A DNA stretch of 64,000 bases from Holothuria scabra (GCA_037179385.1 CM074185.1:6567371-6631370); one strand, 5' to 3'; counted from the first letter of the stretch, positions 36,401 through 45,903 are shown. Numbers and translations are program-made. Notes: generated from the letters alone by a model not told the origin.

Positions 36401-36744
36401 TTGACTTGAACCAGTAGGTTGGAAACAGGGCTGTAAAACTTGGTCCAACTTACTACTCTAAATTGGCATAAAGTAATGCATACATGCATATTGATATTGG
36501 TGGTGTGTTTTGGTTTTAAAAAGCATTATTATCAAGTGTTTCTTACATCATTAATATAAACTTTAATGCTTTCTTTTCATACATTTCTCAGATGAGACTG
36601 ATGAAGAGGATACGAGATAGTATCGCTGAAGATAGATTTCCAGAATTCATCAAAACTTTTATGAAAACTGTTTACCCTTCCAAAGCCTACCCTAAGTGGG
36701 TTAAAGAATCATTAGAATCAGTAAATGTAATCTTAGAGACTTGA
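18189..36744 (+). CDS. QTRT1: Queuine tRNA-ribosyltransferase catalytic subunit 1, eight exons, complete
   Basis: Catalytic subunit of eukaryotic tRNA-guanine transglycosylase. With QTRT2 it swaps guanine-34 for queuine in the GUN-anticodon tRNAs (Asp, Asn, His, Tyr). Exons: 18189-18434, 21649-21717, 23061-23278, 27613-27728, 29089-29227, 31704-31779, 33808-33999, 36592-36744. All junctions are GT/AG and phases join, giving 402 residues (human 403, from memory). Visible landmarks: [10 protein letters not shown] and GNTYHL in the N-terminal half; DSGGFQ with D106 (proton donor/acceptor); [22 protein letters not shown] with nucleophile D280; zinc ligands C318, C320, C323 and H347. The C323 to H347 spacing is two residues shorter than in human. 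No inactivating change was seen. Introns carry LINEs, SINEs, MITEs and a minisatellite. Confidence 0.97.
19045..20765 (+). pseudogene. CR1/Jockey-type LINE, 5'-truncated and inactive
   Basis: Reverse transcriptase blocks in order: [77 protein letters not shown], the catalytic box as LTDD instead of [30 protein letters not shown], and the C-terminal [16 protein letters not shown]. Stops occur near 19682 and 20261, with a frameshift near 19960. The 3' end has the CTTATGGGGCC...TTATGTTA tail shared with the copy at 44538. Lies in QTRT1 intron 1, same strand. Not expected to make active enzyme. Confidence 0.9.
20777..21328. mobile_element. TTAA MITE family A copy, interrupted by family B
   Basis: Family A (TCTCACCCCAAAC end, CTCTGCATTGTTT...TCAATCAAAGAGCTGAG core) between TTAA at 20773-20776 and 21329-21332. 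Its left part and the GCCCCTCC...ACAATTGTCTGAAATTCATC part are split by a complete family B element at 20828-21083. It lies just downstream of the LINE 3' end. Confidence 0.85.
20828..21083. mobile_element. TTAA MITE family B inserted in family A
   Basis: Begins AGGTAAAGAGCAGTC and ends GACTGCTCCTGTCCT (about 15-bp imperfect TIRs), flanked by TTAA at 20824-20827 and 21084-21087. The flanks rejoin into the uninterrupted family A sequence seen at 22500-22550, so this is a real empty-site comparison. Near-identical to 63395-63648. Confidence 0.88.
21649..21717 (+). CDS. QTRT1: QTRT1 exon 2
   Basis: 69 bases, residues 83-105; acceptor TTTGGCAG, donor ACT|GTGAGT. Encodes [14 protein letters not shown], matching GLHGFMNWP..LLT in the family. 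Both ends are phase 0, so skipping would be in frame but would remove a conserved helix. Confidence 0.95.
22045..22339. mobile_element. TTAA MITE family A
   Basis: 295 bp between TTAA sites, with ends AGGCTCAATTTCTCATCCCA and GGGGTGAGAAGATTGTCTCT. Older than its neighbour at 22483 judging by mismatches. In QTRT1 intron 2. Confidence 0.85.
22483..22783. mobile_element. TTAA MITE family A
   Basis: 301 bp between TTAA at 22479-22482 and 22784-22787. Ends AGGTCTAGTTCTCTCACCCC and GGGGTGAGAGGTTTGGCCCT are imperfect inverted repeats. Same orientation as the copy 140 bp upstream. Confidence 0.88.
23061..23278 (+). CDS. QTRT1: QTRT1 exon 3 (proton-transfer Asp)
   Basis: 218 bases, residues 106-178; begins with [10 protein letters not shown] (D106), then [33 protein letters not shown] and QLDD. 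Donor AG|GTAAAT. Confidence 0.97.
23412..23650 (-). mobile_element. tRNA-derived SINE
   Basis: Complete body with GAAAACAAGCCAGTGAGCCA on the minus strand and a B-box-like GGTTCAATTCCC near 23600. Begins 134 bp after QTRT1 exon 3. Confidence 0.8.
23744..24215. repeat. Minisatellite, ~11 units of 44 bp
   Basis: Tandem units built on CCTAAAGCAGTGTTGATTGG, then ATTGAAACTACAAAGCTTAA and TGGC. Central units are almost identical and outer ones diverge, the usual sign of homogenisation from the middle. It is not a CRISPR array: units are contiguous and there are no unique spacers. In QTRT1 intron 3. Confidence 0.95.
25200..25320 (+). mobile_element. SINE fragment with the best-preserved tRNA-like head
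   Basis: Reads CGCCTCTCATGCAGAAGGCC, then GGTTCGAATCCC, an exact canonical B box, and TTATACCAAAG. The body is lost soon after. It identifies the family as tRNA-derived and Pol III-type. Confidence 0.7.
26360..26675. repeat. Family F repeat, copy 1 of a near-identical pair
   Basis: 316 bp, differing from 28250-28564 by about two substitutions and one A in a run. Contains a TIR-like core (TATAGAGATTATGCATGTGA ... GACGTAGGTGCATAAGCCCT). Upstream of QTRT1 exon 4. Older relatives at 37437-37605 and 37827-38003. Confidence 0.9.
26876..27196. repeat. Two tandem copies of family E MITE
   Basis: Two units of about 182 bp, each with CAACnTnGCAATGCAAAAA and ending GCCTG followed by GGACCACA. The exact spacing of the GGACCACA strings (27015 and 27197) fits either a tandem duplication or an element inserted beside a relative. 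Confidence 0.75.
27613..27728 (+). CDS. QTRT1: QTRT1 exon 4
   Basis: 116 bases; acceptor TCTATAG, donor G|GTAAGC. Encodes SIRWLDRCI and [12 protein letters not shown], the latter lining the substrate pocket in TGTs. The exon lies between two nearly identical 316-bp repeats in the flanking introns. Its length is not a multiple of three, so its loss would shift the frame. Confidence 0.97.
28250..28564. repeat. Family F repeat, copy 2
   Basis: Direct repeat of 26360-26675 at a distance of 1.89 kb, on the other side of QTRT1 exon 4. The similarity stops sharply at both ends. Confidence 0.9.
29089..29227 (+). CDS. QTRT1: QTRT1 exon 5
   Basis: 139 bases; acceptor TTATGTAG, donor GG|GTGAGA. Encodes [19 protein letters not shown] and KPRYCMGVG, the glycine-rich substrate-binding loop and the strand before the catalytic segment. 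Confidence 0.97.
29487..29745 (-). mobile_element. tRNA-derived SINE, second head type
   Basis: The minus strand begins ACTGCATGGTCAAGTGGTTA, then GAGCATCAGACTTGTAGTCC and GGAGTTCGAGTTCTGGCC, a clear tRNA-like A box/anticodon/B box order. The family body follows. In QTRT1 intron 5. Confidence 0.8.
29810..30368. mobile_element. TTAA-flanked element, family H
   Basis: TTAA at 29806-29809 and 30369-30372 enclose AGGCATATTCTGG and its near-exact inverse CCAGAATATGCCT. 559 bp, non-coding. Parts recur at 48222-48960 and, inverted, 59826-60007. Confidence 0.85.
31704..31779 (+). CDS. QTRT1: QTRT1 exon 6 (nucleophile Asp)
   Basis: 76 bases; acceptor ATCTCCAG, donor GCG|GTAAGT. Encodes [16 protein letters not shown]280 in FDCVFPTR is the residue that forms the covalent tRNA intermediate in the family. 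Confidence 0.97.
33808..33999 (+). CDS. QTRT1: QTRT1 exon 7 (zinc site)
   Basis: 192 bases, phase 0 at both ends; acceptor TTCTACAG, donor CAG|GTGAGC. Encodes the structural zinc site C-P-C-F-T-C and, 24 residues on, H347 in [10 protein letters not shown]. Confidence 0.97.
34205..34405. repeat. Repeat with clustered AGGTCA-type half-sites
   Basis: Two units about 147 bp apart contain AAAGGTCATCTAAGGTCACC and AAAGGTCATCTGGGGTCACC, each followed by AGAGGTCAA or AGGGGTCAA. A related string is at 53181-53212, and reverse-strand forms occur at 9740-9930. Such spaced RGGTCA hexamers are the half-site of nuclear receptors; here they are part of a dispersed repeat. Confidence 0.6.
34781..36060. mobile_element. 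Non-autonomous hAT transposon, 1280 bp
   Basis: Perfect 17-bp TIRs TAGTGTTTGCACGGGTA and an exact 8-bp target duplication CCTTCAGT (34773-34780, 36061-36068). The outer 60 bp on both sides are full of GGTACCC/GGGTACC and CCGGGTTACCCG repeats, likely transposase-binding. No transposase-like reading frame was seen. Lies in QTRT1 intron 7, 530 bp before the last exon. A lone end is at 57371-57461. Confidence 0.93.
36240..36455 (+). mobile_element. tRNA-derived SINE, head lost
   Basis: Starts within AGGTCGAGTCTTACCAAA, then GGGAAAACAAGCCAGTGAGC and CTGTAAAACTTGGTC. In QTRT1 intron 7, about 140 bp before exon 8. Confidence 0.7.
36592..36744 (+). CDS. QTRT1: QTRT1 exon 8 (terminal)
   Basis: 153 bases; acceptor ATTTCTCAG, stop TGA at 36742-36744. 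Encodes the C-terminal helices ([32 protein letters not shown]). Length and pattern match the family's end. A possible poly(A) signal AATAAA lies at 37429-37434. Confidence 0.95.
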   Translation: MRLMKRIRDSIAEDRFPEFIKTFMKTVYPSKAYPKWVKESLESVNVILET

Positions 36745-37436
36745 CATTATGAGGAATAAGAGGCACAGTCTTGCCAATTCATTATATACTGCTGGTGTTT
36801 TCTGGACCGATCCAATCTGCTGTGAAAGAAGAGGCAAACTGAGATGGTGTTAGATAGATGGCTGCAAAGGACACTTAAAGTATTTGTCATTACCTATTAC
36901 AATTTTAACTAGTTAAAGACAAGTCATTCATTTCAACAAATACATTTTGGCTAAAGCCCATTTCACACTGTAGTGATATCAGATCGGATTTCGCTCAGAT
37001 TTTTGTGAGTTTTACTTAAAGTCTCCTTCATCTTCGGGCAGAAAGAAACAAAATTTTGCCAACCTGTGTAAATATATGATTTGTACCGCAGGACTAGGAA
37101 AATCTAATTTATTCTAATTATTCTGTGATGTCACATCCGCAGACAGCTTTTATCGGATATGGGTAGTCCAATAAAAGCTACCTATCAATGTGACGACATG
37201 AAGAAACTGGTTAACATTTCACTTTCGTGGCCCTCTAATGCCGGTCATATATTTACACAGAATGGCAAATTTTTGGTAATTTCAGACAGCGGATGGAGTG
37301 GATTTTAAGTAAAAATCACAAAAATCAGATGGTTATCCGATCTGATATCACTGTAGTGTGACCTGGGCTTAAGAGTTGCTCTTCTGCAATTAACAATTGG
37401 TGATTTCATTTTGAATGACTTGAAGAGGAATAAATT

Positions 37437-37605
37437 TGGTACTATAGAGGTCATGCATTTGACATCAGCACATTTCAAATGGCATTCTGTATGGTACTTT
37501 TCATGCGCAGTAGATGTGTTACCAAAACAAGTACACAACAGCACCTTAGTAACAAGTGTTGTACAATGAGAGCTTGTATGCTGTGGCAAAATAGAGAGAT
37601 GTGCA
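37437..37605. repeat. Older family F element, left part
   Basis: ATAGAGGTCATGCATTTGAC near the left resembles the 26360 repeat. It is broken at 37605 by the hAT MITE and appears to resume briefly after 37800. Confidence 0.6.
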
Positions 37606-37791
37606 CAGGCCCGTAGCCAGGATTGTGTCATGGGGTAAGGGGTTGGTGTCAAGGGGGGGGTTTGGGGCAAGAAATGAGGGAAAAGTCTAGGAATAGAGAG
37701 AAAAAATGCTATTTAAGGTGTTTTTTTGCATTGCAAGGTTGGGTCATGGGAGGGTTCTAACCCCAACCCCCAACCCCTGGCTACACCACTG
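37606..37791. mobile_element. hAT MITE (family E) with 8-bp duplication
   Basis: Termini CAGGCCCGTAGCCAGG and CCTGGCTACACCACTG are imperfect inverted repeats. GATGTGCA is duplicated exactly at 37598-37605 and 37792-37799. 186 bp, inverted relative to the copy at 8527. Confidence 0.92.
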
Positions 37792-37826
37792 GATGTGCAA
37801 AAGGTATGAGTGATTGCAGCCATGTG

Positions 37827-38003
37827 TAGAGGTTATGCAAGTGACATCAGCACATTTTAATTTGGCTTGGGTGGAACTAATCATTCCACTATGGATTTAA
37901 ACGATATGCCCACACAAAAGCATCTTAGTAACAATTGTTATGCAATGGATGCCTGATGAAAGACACAACACAGTGATGTCGGTGCATGACCTCTGTAGCG
38001 GTA
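37827..38003. mobile_element. Family F MITE with visible TIRs
   Basis: Left end TAGAGGTTATGCAAGTGACA and right end GATGTCGGTGCATGACCTCT are inverted relatives, making this the clearest view of the ends of family F. Non-coding. Confidence 0.65.
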
Positions 38004-39012
38004 ATGAACACACAAATTAACATTTCTTTGGTTAACTTGTAGATAAATTTCTCCAAATCATATTTTGTGTTTTGCAAAGCCAGAATTTACATGAAGAAAT
38101 AAGTGGCCTTTACTTGAAGTGGTTAGAAGATTGTTGCATCTCCTGTCTTATCTTCTCTGAAAGTAATCCCCGAGCTGGCAGCTCCTCGAAGAGGATTAAC
38201 TGCTGGCTAGCCTGGATTAACAATGAACCATTGTGTGAGCATCCAACTATTATGTAGTAGATCCATTGTGACAGTTGTTCAGCTGAGTGCCAACAATATG
38301 CATGGTCTTCAAGTTTATTTATGTAGGCTAAATGCAAACAGATAAGATGGAGCAAAGTGAGAAACAGAAGGTCAGGTTCAGAATTCATTACAGTGCTTTT
38401 TGGGTAAAAAAAACTGTGGTATCAGGTTCACTGTTTCTTGAAGGCAGGTATCTTGTATTAACAGTTTTGATTGCCATAAAACTGGACTTATTGAAACTTC
38501 TCATTTGAATGCATGCCATTTTGATAAGTGGTGACATTTTAACCAATATATAACAGATTTTAATGTTCACTTTTTTTCCTTTTTTGATCTGTGAATATGG
38601 GTGGAAAAAGTTGGGAAGCTGGGGTGGCTCCTTCCCAGGAGATTTGGCCATCTGGGGGGAAATTTAGGCAGCTGGAGGAAAATTTCCCTTTCCTATACAT
38701 GAAATATAGGGAGATCTGTGGGAAATTTTACTCCTTTCCAGGGAAATAAATTCTACTTCCTTCCTGGGATATAAACATTTTTCAATCCCCGTCTGTTGAT
38801 ATTAATTTGTGGCAACACATTTATAAGTAGAAAGTTTGATGATAAAAGTATCAAGCAGCCCTGGTGTGACAAGAAACCACCTGAACAGAGTCAAGAGGGT
38901 CAATTTAAAAAAAAATTGGCCATTCCATTCAACTACAGATTATTTACATGTACCTTAACTGTGAATCTCTCAATGCATAACCATATTATAGCAAGCATCC
39001 CATGACATTTAA

Positions 39013-39300
39013 AAGACCATGATGATTTCTCTCACCCCAAACAGTATCAATTCTCCTAACCTCGGTAATTAAGCCCCTCCCACAATTGTCTGAAACTCAT
39101 CCCCAGCCAGACACAATCTCAGTTTATTGCTTCAGAGTGAGTAAAGAAAATCTCAATGTGTGTTATCAAAACAGTGCAGTTCATGTTGGGTAATATAAGC
39201 TTTGGTACTTTGCATTGTTTGAATTAACTGTCAATCAAAGAGCTAAGCAAGTTGAGAATTTCAGTTAACCCCAGCAAACATTGTAGTTTGAAAGAGACAC
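39013..39300. mobile_element. TTAA MITE family A, right end decayed
   Basis: Left TTAA at 39009-39012, then the TCTCACCCCAAACAGTATCA start shared by family A. The core CTTTGCATTGTTTGAATTAA is kept. The usual GGGGTGAGAGG right end is degraded. Confidence 0.75.
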
Positions 39301-41865
39301 ACTGAGCATTCAAACCTTAACCACACACCAGCCCCAGGAAAATGGTTGTTAAACCCCCCCTCCCCCAAAAAAAGTCTGCGAAATTTAGATGGCACAAGTA
39401 TGGCAGCGTGAGTCTGTCGCCAGGAACTCAAGTGCAGAAAAGAAAAAAAAAAAAATCGATGCCAGTCTGGGGGAATCACAGGTTTTGTCCCCCCCCCCCC
39501 CCCACGTTGGAAATCCTGCACATGCCGCTGCAATGGGTACTGTAACATATATTCAAACACACTCTGGTAAATATGAATTTGATCTGTGCCGTCAACATTA
39601 GAGATTTTGTCCCCTTGAAGGAACGACAAAATTGCCTTCGCCTGGCTTAGGGATTATATCTCCAGATGTCACATTTTTGCAGTTACTGTAACTTACTTGC
39701 AGTGGACAAAAAGTGGCAGAAGCATAATGATGTAATTTTCGAAAATTATTCATTAAAACTGAACTTCATGGATAAGTAGACATTAAAGCGAATTTTAAAC
39801 CAGAAAAATTGGTCCAGGTTTGGTGGAATTATAGAAACTTTTTAACACGAAAACTGTAACAGAACAATGGTCAGTTCTTGTCTTTCGTGCAGGGTAAATA
39901 TTTGCGCCGACTAAGCAAACAATCTCTTGTGGCTAAATGACGTCAAAACATCGGCCAGTGCGTTCTCTGGTCTGCCAGTTTGTTTCGCAGTTCTTCAAGC
40001 GGAGAGATTTTCTCATGATATTCCTTAAGTTGCACAGTTTATTTTGAGTATCTAGACTCAGTCCTCGCACAATATTTTATCTTCATCAGTCTGGGAGCTT
40101 TGCTAGATGGATGTTCTTTGTGTAATTTTTGGGCACTAGGAGTATCATAGTGGGGAGAATTTTTATAGAGTGGGAAAGATTCTATAAAGGTGATTTAATT
40201 TGTACATGTCTTAATATTGTGCATATATATGTTATACATAATAAATGTTTCATTATGATCAAAGCACTTCCAGCAAAGTGCTAATAACTTTCAATGCTTG
40301 AAAGATGGAAAGGAAAAATTTCAACTTTTTATACCACCCATGTGGTACTGATATGTGTAATGGGTCAATCGCAGTGCTGGTAAAACTATTGAATATGTAA
40401 ATAAAGGGTTGTTTTCTGGAAAGCAATCATCCTTATCTTGTGATTGTTATTTTGTGATGTTTTTGTAAAAGTGTCATACATGCTTTCATAGCTACCCTGA
40501 GTGTCAACCTGTGATACAAATATCGGAAGTTTTCAAAAGAACCCAGGAGGAGTTTTAATTCATTGGGAAGGGTAGGACTGTGACCGCATTGGTGGTAATT
40601 GAGGATAGTATCTCTCTCTTCAATATTGTATTTAGATTTTCTTTTTCACCTAGCTCTTATTTTTGGTACAACTCTGTGAATTTGTGTCCATCATTATTAC
40701 ACTAAGTTTGGTGAGTAGCACATTGTATCCATATGGGGGGAGATACAGGGACTCCTCTTTTAAAGATTTGCCACCCCAACCTGCCAGTATGTTGTGATGA
40801 GGTACATGTTGAATTTCCCTGCCTATAAAAATTCTGTCCACACCTTTTTGCTTCAGTGAACAAAGGTCAACAGAAACCAGATAAGAAGTTGCCCTACTGC
40901 TTGCCTTTCACACCTCGCAAACAGTGGCACATCTGGCCGGTATTATTCCACCTTTGTTTTCATCTTCTGCTAGCTCTCTCTTATCAAGGTTGTGGTTCCC
41001 TGGAGCTTGTTTGAATGAGTTCAGCAGGAAGTCGGGTAAAATTTGATTACCCCACCAAACCTTTGTTTTGGTGGGAACTCAGGTGAAATATCTAATAGGG
41101 TATGAAATCCATCATGTAAAATTTTAGGATATTCCAAATTACCTAGTTAAATCCAAAGCAATATAGCTAATTTGCCCCATGCATCCTCCACGATGGTCCT
41201 CCACTACACCTTCATCAGTTTTACATAGCTGTATCAGGTAAACGCTAGTGTTGGGTGATCTATCACAAATTGTTATTATCACCATAATTTCCACTTGATA
41301 TGATTGAATCTGTTTATAGTCACTTTTTGTGACACAATGTGTTAGTTCTTGAGATAATTATGTCACACGATCTCTGTATTTTAGTCTGCCCTCCTTTTCT
41401 CGAGTCTGTCCTCCTTTTTTGATCTTCTTTTTGTTTTCTCTGTAAATTTCTACATTTAGCATATCTCTAGAAACTCCTTGTACTCAACTAAGAGTAGTGA
41501 AAGCTAGTGCATTTTGTCACTGTTTTGGCTCACACTTTTCAGTGACTGCCAGAGAATCATACTCTCTTAGCCCACTCAGTTAGGGGAAACTTACATAAAA
41601 CTTCTTTTCAGGAAAATTATTGCTCATTATGAAATTATCACAATATATTCTTTATGTGATTATCGTAATGAAGAAAGTGAATAACGCCCAAAACTGGTAT
41701 ATGCTAAGAATATACCATTTTCAACAGCCCAAGGTTCCTAAAGAAATTGTGTTCTACAAATATCTGCTACGTTACGGGCTAAAGCATGCAGTTTGTTAAA
41801 ATTACATTAAAACATGTACGGGCTCTGGAACAAAACCACAGAGCGCCCTCGGTTTTTAGTGATTT

Positions 41866-42101
41866 CATTTCCCAAAATGGCAGCCACTTCCTGGTAATCG
41901 TATCGACAGTGTCCAAAATTTCAGCAGAAATGATATGAGCAGAGGCGTATATTTCTTTTGATTTCCTTCAAAACTGCTAAATTTGGATACTTGGGCAAGC
42001 AGACTTACACAGACTCAATGTTTAATCCAGATTTCCTCCGAAAAGACGGTAATAATACCGATAATTCATCCATTGCCACCTGAGGCTTAGGCAGAGGAGG
42101 G
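41866..42101 (+). promoter_or_regulatory. Promoter-like region before the 42102 exon
   Basis: Contains CAAAATGGCAGCCACTTCCT: a YY1-like AAAATGGCAGCC next to an ETS-like ACTTCCTGG. CpG content is slightly raised against its surroundings. The distance to the ATG at 42102 (about 220 bp) suits a 5' UTR. Confidence 0.45.
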
Positions 42102-42189
42102 ATGGGTGCACAGTCTGCAAAGGAAGAGAGGAGGCCGTCCGTGGGCGTGAAATCCAGCAAAAAGCATCATAGTGACTCTAAGAAAAATG
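42102..42189 (+). CDS. Putative first coding exon of a myristoylated protein (partial gene)
   Basis: The ATG opens MGAQSAKEERRPSVGVKSSK, then a Lys/His/Ser-rich run. The exon ends in phase 1 at the consensus donor G|GTAAGT. Met-Gly followed by small and basic residues is a classic N-myristoylation signal with a polybasic stretch, implying membrane attachment. From memory, similar starts occur in Abl-type kinases and in MARCKS proteins; the sequence is too short to choose. No matching second exon was found up to 64000, so a first intron of more than 20 kb is implied if this is real. A chance ORF remains possible. Confidence 0.5.
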
Positions 42190-42554
42190 GTAAGTTAGAA
42201 TTTCATGCAATCATTTGGATTAAAAATCTGGTTTTTGAGGAAATTGTGGAAATGGTAATACATGTAACGAAATTAAGCATACGGTGTGTGCGTTGGAAGG
42301 TGCGAGATGTTATTGTTAACGTACGTTAGGCCTAACACTAACTTATACTGCAATTGCACATTGAATCAATGTGACACTTTTCAGCTCGCCACTCCGTAGC
42401 TATGATCTGATTCGGAGCAACTTGCACAACTGCACACTAGCGTAGGCCTAAGGCCCTAAGTGTGGAAGCACTTGGATTGTGGATCTGGATCTGGAAAAAT
42501 ACTGCACAACACTCCAGGTGGAGTCAAACTTGCAGGGTTGAGTGTGGGCATGTA

Positions 42555-43010
42555 GCCTACTTAGTCTGCGCTCTTGAACTGCTTGGGGTCCTCGAGATCT
42601 GTAATGTTCTGGGGGAGTAGGTTCCAGTCTCTGACGGTCCGAGGAAAGAAACTGTATTTGTAGCAGTCCTTATTGGTTGGTATATTTGTAAAGCTATTAG
42701 AATGGTGATGCCTGGAGGGCCGCCGGACCGGTTGTAGGTTGTTGATTGGCAAGGCTAGGAGGCCCAATCTGGCTTTGTGAAAAATTGCTAGCCTGCTGGC
42801 AGTACACCTGTTTTTGAGACTATCCCACCCTAGGTCATTTAACATTTCAGTCACACTACTATGGGGGGAATAGTCATTATAAACAAACCTAGCAGCCACC
42901 TACGTTGAATTTGCTCAACCTTATGGGATAGGGAAACGGTGTAGGGATCCCAAACAGAAGATGAATACTCCAATAAAGGCCTGCGCTGCGTTGAAGAAAT
43001 GGCTCCTTTT
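42555..43010 (-). pseudogene. LINE reverse transcriptase 3' fragment
   Basis: The minus strand reads RPLLEYSSSVWDPY..HKVEQIQRR, then after a one-base slip AARFVYND, EMLNDLGWDSLKNR and FFPRTVRDWNLLPQNI, the standard C-terminal end of Jockey/CR1-group LINEs. Truncated at the 5' side. Inside the first intron of the putative 42102 gene. Confidence 0.8.
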
Positions 43011-44013
43011 TAAGATAGTAGGGTTAGAGTGTTGTGTAGGCCTAAGTTAGTAATTTTCCGGATTCAGAGGGATAACTTAGATTTCTGTATTGAAGGTAGC
43101 TACAGTATGGGTGAGGAGCCACACTGGAAAGTGCATTTGCCATACGCCAAAGACTCATGCCAAGGTGGAGGTGTTTGGAATAATATGCCACACCAATTGT
43201 TGCAATTGTATGCCAACTGTTGTAATTTTCCTGGTAGCAACCGGGTACACCGTATGCCAAATTTGTTGGCGTACATTTCCGTACACCAAAGATCTTCTGT
43301 GAAAGGCCCTACTTTCCAGTATGGGTGAGGAGGTGGCCCTTCCCTTTGTCAAAAATTAGTTTGGTAGGCTAGGCTCATGCATGCCAGTTAAAAGCCAAAT
43401 TGCACAATATTTTGAAGCAGAATTCACTTGTCCAAAGTTGTTTGCCCAATAAAAGGCCTAGGCAGGCCTAGCCTAGGCTATGGGTACAATTTAAATGATG
43501 TTACAATGCTAAATGGATCAGATCAGATTCAATAGACCTTATGCCAATTAAAAAGAAGGTGCTTCAAACTGCAACCTGGGAAGGATAATTCCATGTATAT
43601 GACCACAGAAATGAATCATTACCATGGAGATGCCATTTTCATAATTGTGTCATAATTGTGAACTGGAACAGTTATGGAAAAATCCTTCCCACAATTCACT
43701 ATTGGAGATAGATGGAATAAGGTCTATATACAGACCACTGAGACCAGAACCTGCAAATTAATATCGATCTTATAATAGATCCTCAGGCTTTGTGAAAAAG
43801 AATCTTTACTCCTGCCCAAGGAGTATCAAACTTTATGTCTATCTTACACTTGTTCAAACCTTATTAGAGTGTTCTTCTGTCTCAGATCATTTCCATCCCC
43901 CTGGTTAATAAGGTTGAGCAAATTCAACATATTCCTACTAGCTTTGTTTGTAATGATTGCATGTCCACAGTTGTGTGGTGCTGAAATGTTAAGGGATTTA
44001 GGGTGGGATCCAG

Positions 44014-44352
44014 GGTACATTCCATGTAAAGCCCACGCTTAAGGTGCACCAGTGTTTTCCTGATTGTACCCCAAGGACTTTTTGTGCACCTACATAGCAA
44101 TCAGCAGGCCTGCTTCCATACTATGTAGTACGAGCAATACATACAATTGGACATTCTAAACCTACATGTATGTAATGCATACACCATTTATTGGCAATAC
44201 TAGTACTGTATAGCACAGTATTTTGTACTGTTATCATACTATGTACAGGAACTAACCAGTGCACCTGGAGCACAGCTTGCCTGCCGCTATGCAGAGAATG
44301 AGTTGGTGCTCACTCCAAAGATCTTCGTGTGTGGAGTACACAAAATGCAGAC
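44014..44352. mobile_element. 339-bp insertion flanked by 15-bp direct repeats
   Basis: TAGGGTGGGATCCAG is present at 43999-44013 and again at 44353-44367, both continuing the same LINE reading frame. A 15-bp duplication fits target-primed retrotransposition, although the insert has no obvious poly(A) or tRNA head. Confidence 0.6.
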
Positions 44353-44400
44353 TAGGGTGGGATCCAGCCTTAAAGATAGGAAGTTTTAAATAAGACTTGT

Positions 44401-45903
44401 CAGGTCTCGATTTTCAGAAAAATTTGTGGTTGTCCTTGGGCAACCAATTCCATATTTTTAGTTGTCCTAAAGAAAATTTGGCAGTCCAAAACATTTTGTG
44501 ACCAATTACAGCACAAAACAGTAATTGTGTTTACGTAGGTCTCAGAGAGTTGTTGTCAATGGAAATTTTTCTTCCTGGAAAGAAGTCTCAAGTGGTGTAC
44601 CACAAGGTTCTGTTCTTGGCCCACTTCTTTTCTTAATTTTCATAAATGATATTGATAGCTCTATCACTTCCAGTATAAGTAAGTTTGCTGATGATACAAA
44701 GCTCTGTAGGAAGGTTGGAGGAAAGGATGATTCTTTATTGCTTCAGAAAGATCTGGATAGGTTATTTTCATGGTCTCAGACTTGGCAAATGTTTTTTAAT
44801 GCTGATAAGTGCAAAGTCCTCCACTTTGGTTCTAAGAATCCCCACCATGATTATACTATGAATGGTACTAATTTGAACAAAGTGACTTCTGAGAAAGACC
44901 TTGGTGTAGTTATTACAGGAGATTTAAAGTCATCTAGGCAGTGTGCAGCTACTGCTGCAAGGGCAAATAGGGTGCTTGGGTTGATCAGGAGGAATTTTAA
45001 GAGTTTTAGTAAAGAAATTGTGCTAAATTTGTATAAGCAGCTGGTTCGACCCCGTCTCGACTATGCTGCACAGGCCTGGAGTCCCTTCTTTGAAAAGGAC
45101 AAATTGCTTTTAGAGCAAGTTCAGAAGAGAGCTACCCGACTCATACCTGAGGTTAAAAATCTACCTTATTCCCAAAGGCTTAAGCTGCTTGGGCTTACCA
45201 CTTTGGAGCTGAGAAGGATTAGGGGGGACATGCTCCAGGTATACTATACAAATTTCTATCTGAAGGGAATCCTTTGTTAACTTGCAGTTATTTAAAGGTC
45301 CAGAGTAATCCTCGGGTTAGAGGCCATTGCAGAAAGCTTGAAAATTTTTTTGCTAGACTTGACATTAGGAAGTTCAGTTTCTCTCATAGGGTTGTTAGTG
45401 AGTGGAATAGCCTGCCTGAGTGGGTTGTAAACTCCACATCAGTGCACCGTTTTAAGGTTAATATTGACAAGTTTTTCCATGACTGTGGTAGAATCTAATC
45501 TTTCTGAGCTCTTTTTAGGTGTTGGTGGTTTGCTTTGTTTTGGGGGTTTTTTTGGGGATTACAGGGCATCTTATGGGGCCTTTACAGCCCTCCTTTGCCC
45601 TTTAACCTGTTATGTTATGTTATGTATAATTGGTCTGGAAGAATGAAAAGACATAATTTTTGCAAGACAAAGACACTTGAAGTGTGAAACTACACTGTAT
45701 GATGGAAAATTTTGCAACAAGTTGATCAGTTGGCATAGCCTATACAGCATACTTCTTCATTCAGATAAAAGCATGCTGCTGGAATATAATTCTTTGTGAG
45801 AGAAAAATGGTTGTCCATCGGACAACCAACTTCCACCCTTTGGTTGTCCCTATGGGATTTTAGTTGTCCCGAACAATCGGACAACCAAGAAAATCGAGCC
45901 CTG
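44401..45903. mobile_element. CAGG-ended TIR transposon (5-bp duplication) carrying a LINE
   Basis: Ends CAGGTCTCGATTTTC and GAAAATCGAGCCCTG are inverted repeats. CTTGT is duplicated at 44396-44400 and 45904-45908. Subterminal GGTTGTCC/GGACAACC motifs occur at least twice at the left and five times at the right end. The 5-bp duplication and CAGG termini suggest the hAT5-like branch, an inference. About 1.1 kb of its interior is a LINE insertion. Confidence 0.8.
44538..45640 (+). pseudogene. CR1/Jockey-type LINE 3' half
   Basis: Starts within [20 protein letters not shown], then [18 protein letters not shown], the catalytic FADD box intact, [27 protein letters not shown] and [11 protein letters not shown] 5-base insertion near 45245 shifts the frame before the C-terminal EWNSLPEWVVNS. 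The 3' end is CTTATGGGGCC then (TTATG)n. Missing the first half of the RT, so dead. Better preserved than the copy at 19045. Confidence 0.9.

Larger units (their letters stand above)
36745..41860. other. QTRT1 3' flank and intergenic repeats
   Basis: Begins with the QTRT1 3' UTR (AATAAA candidate at 37429-37434; others near 40240 and 40395). Contains family F relatives, a hAT MITE at 37606-37791, a family A MITE at 39013-39300 and a 15-C run at 39489-39503. I see no coding exon. Confidence 0.6.

Noticed and set aside
42561..42899. 112-residue open frame as a novel host gene
   Set aside because: The sequence (EMLNDLGWDSL, FFPRTVRDWNLLP) is the C-terminal end of a LINE reverse transcriptase.
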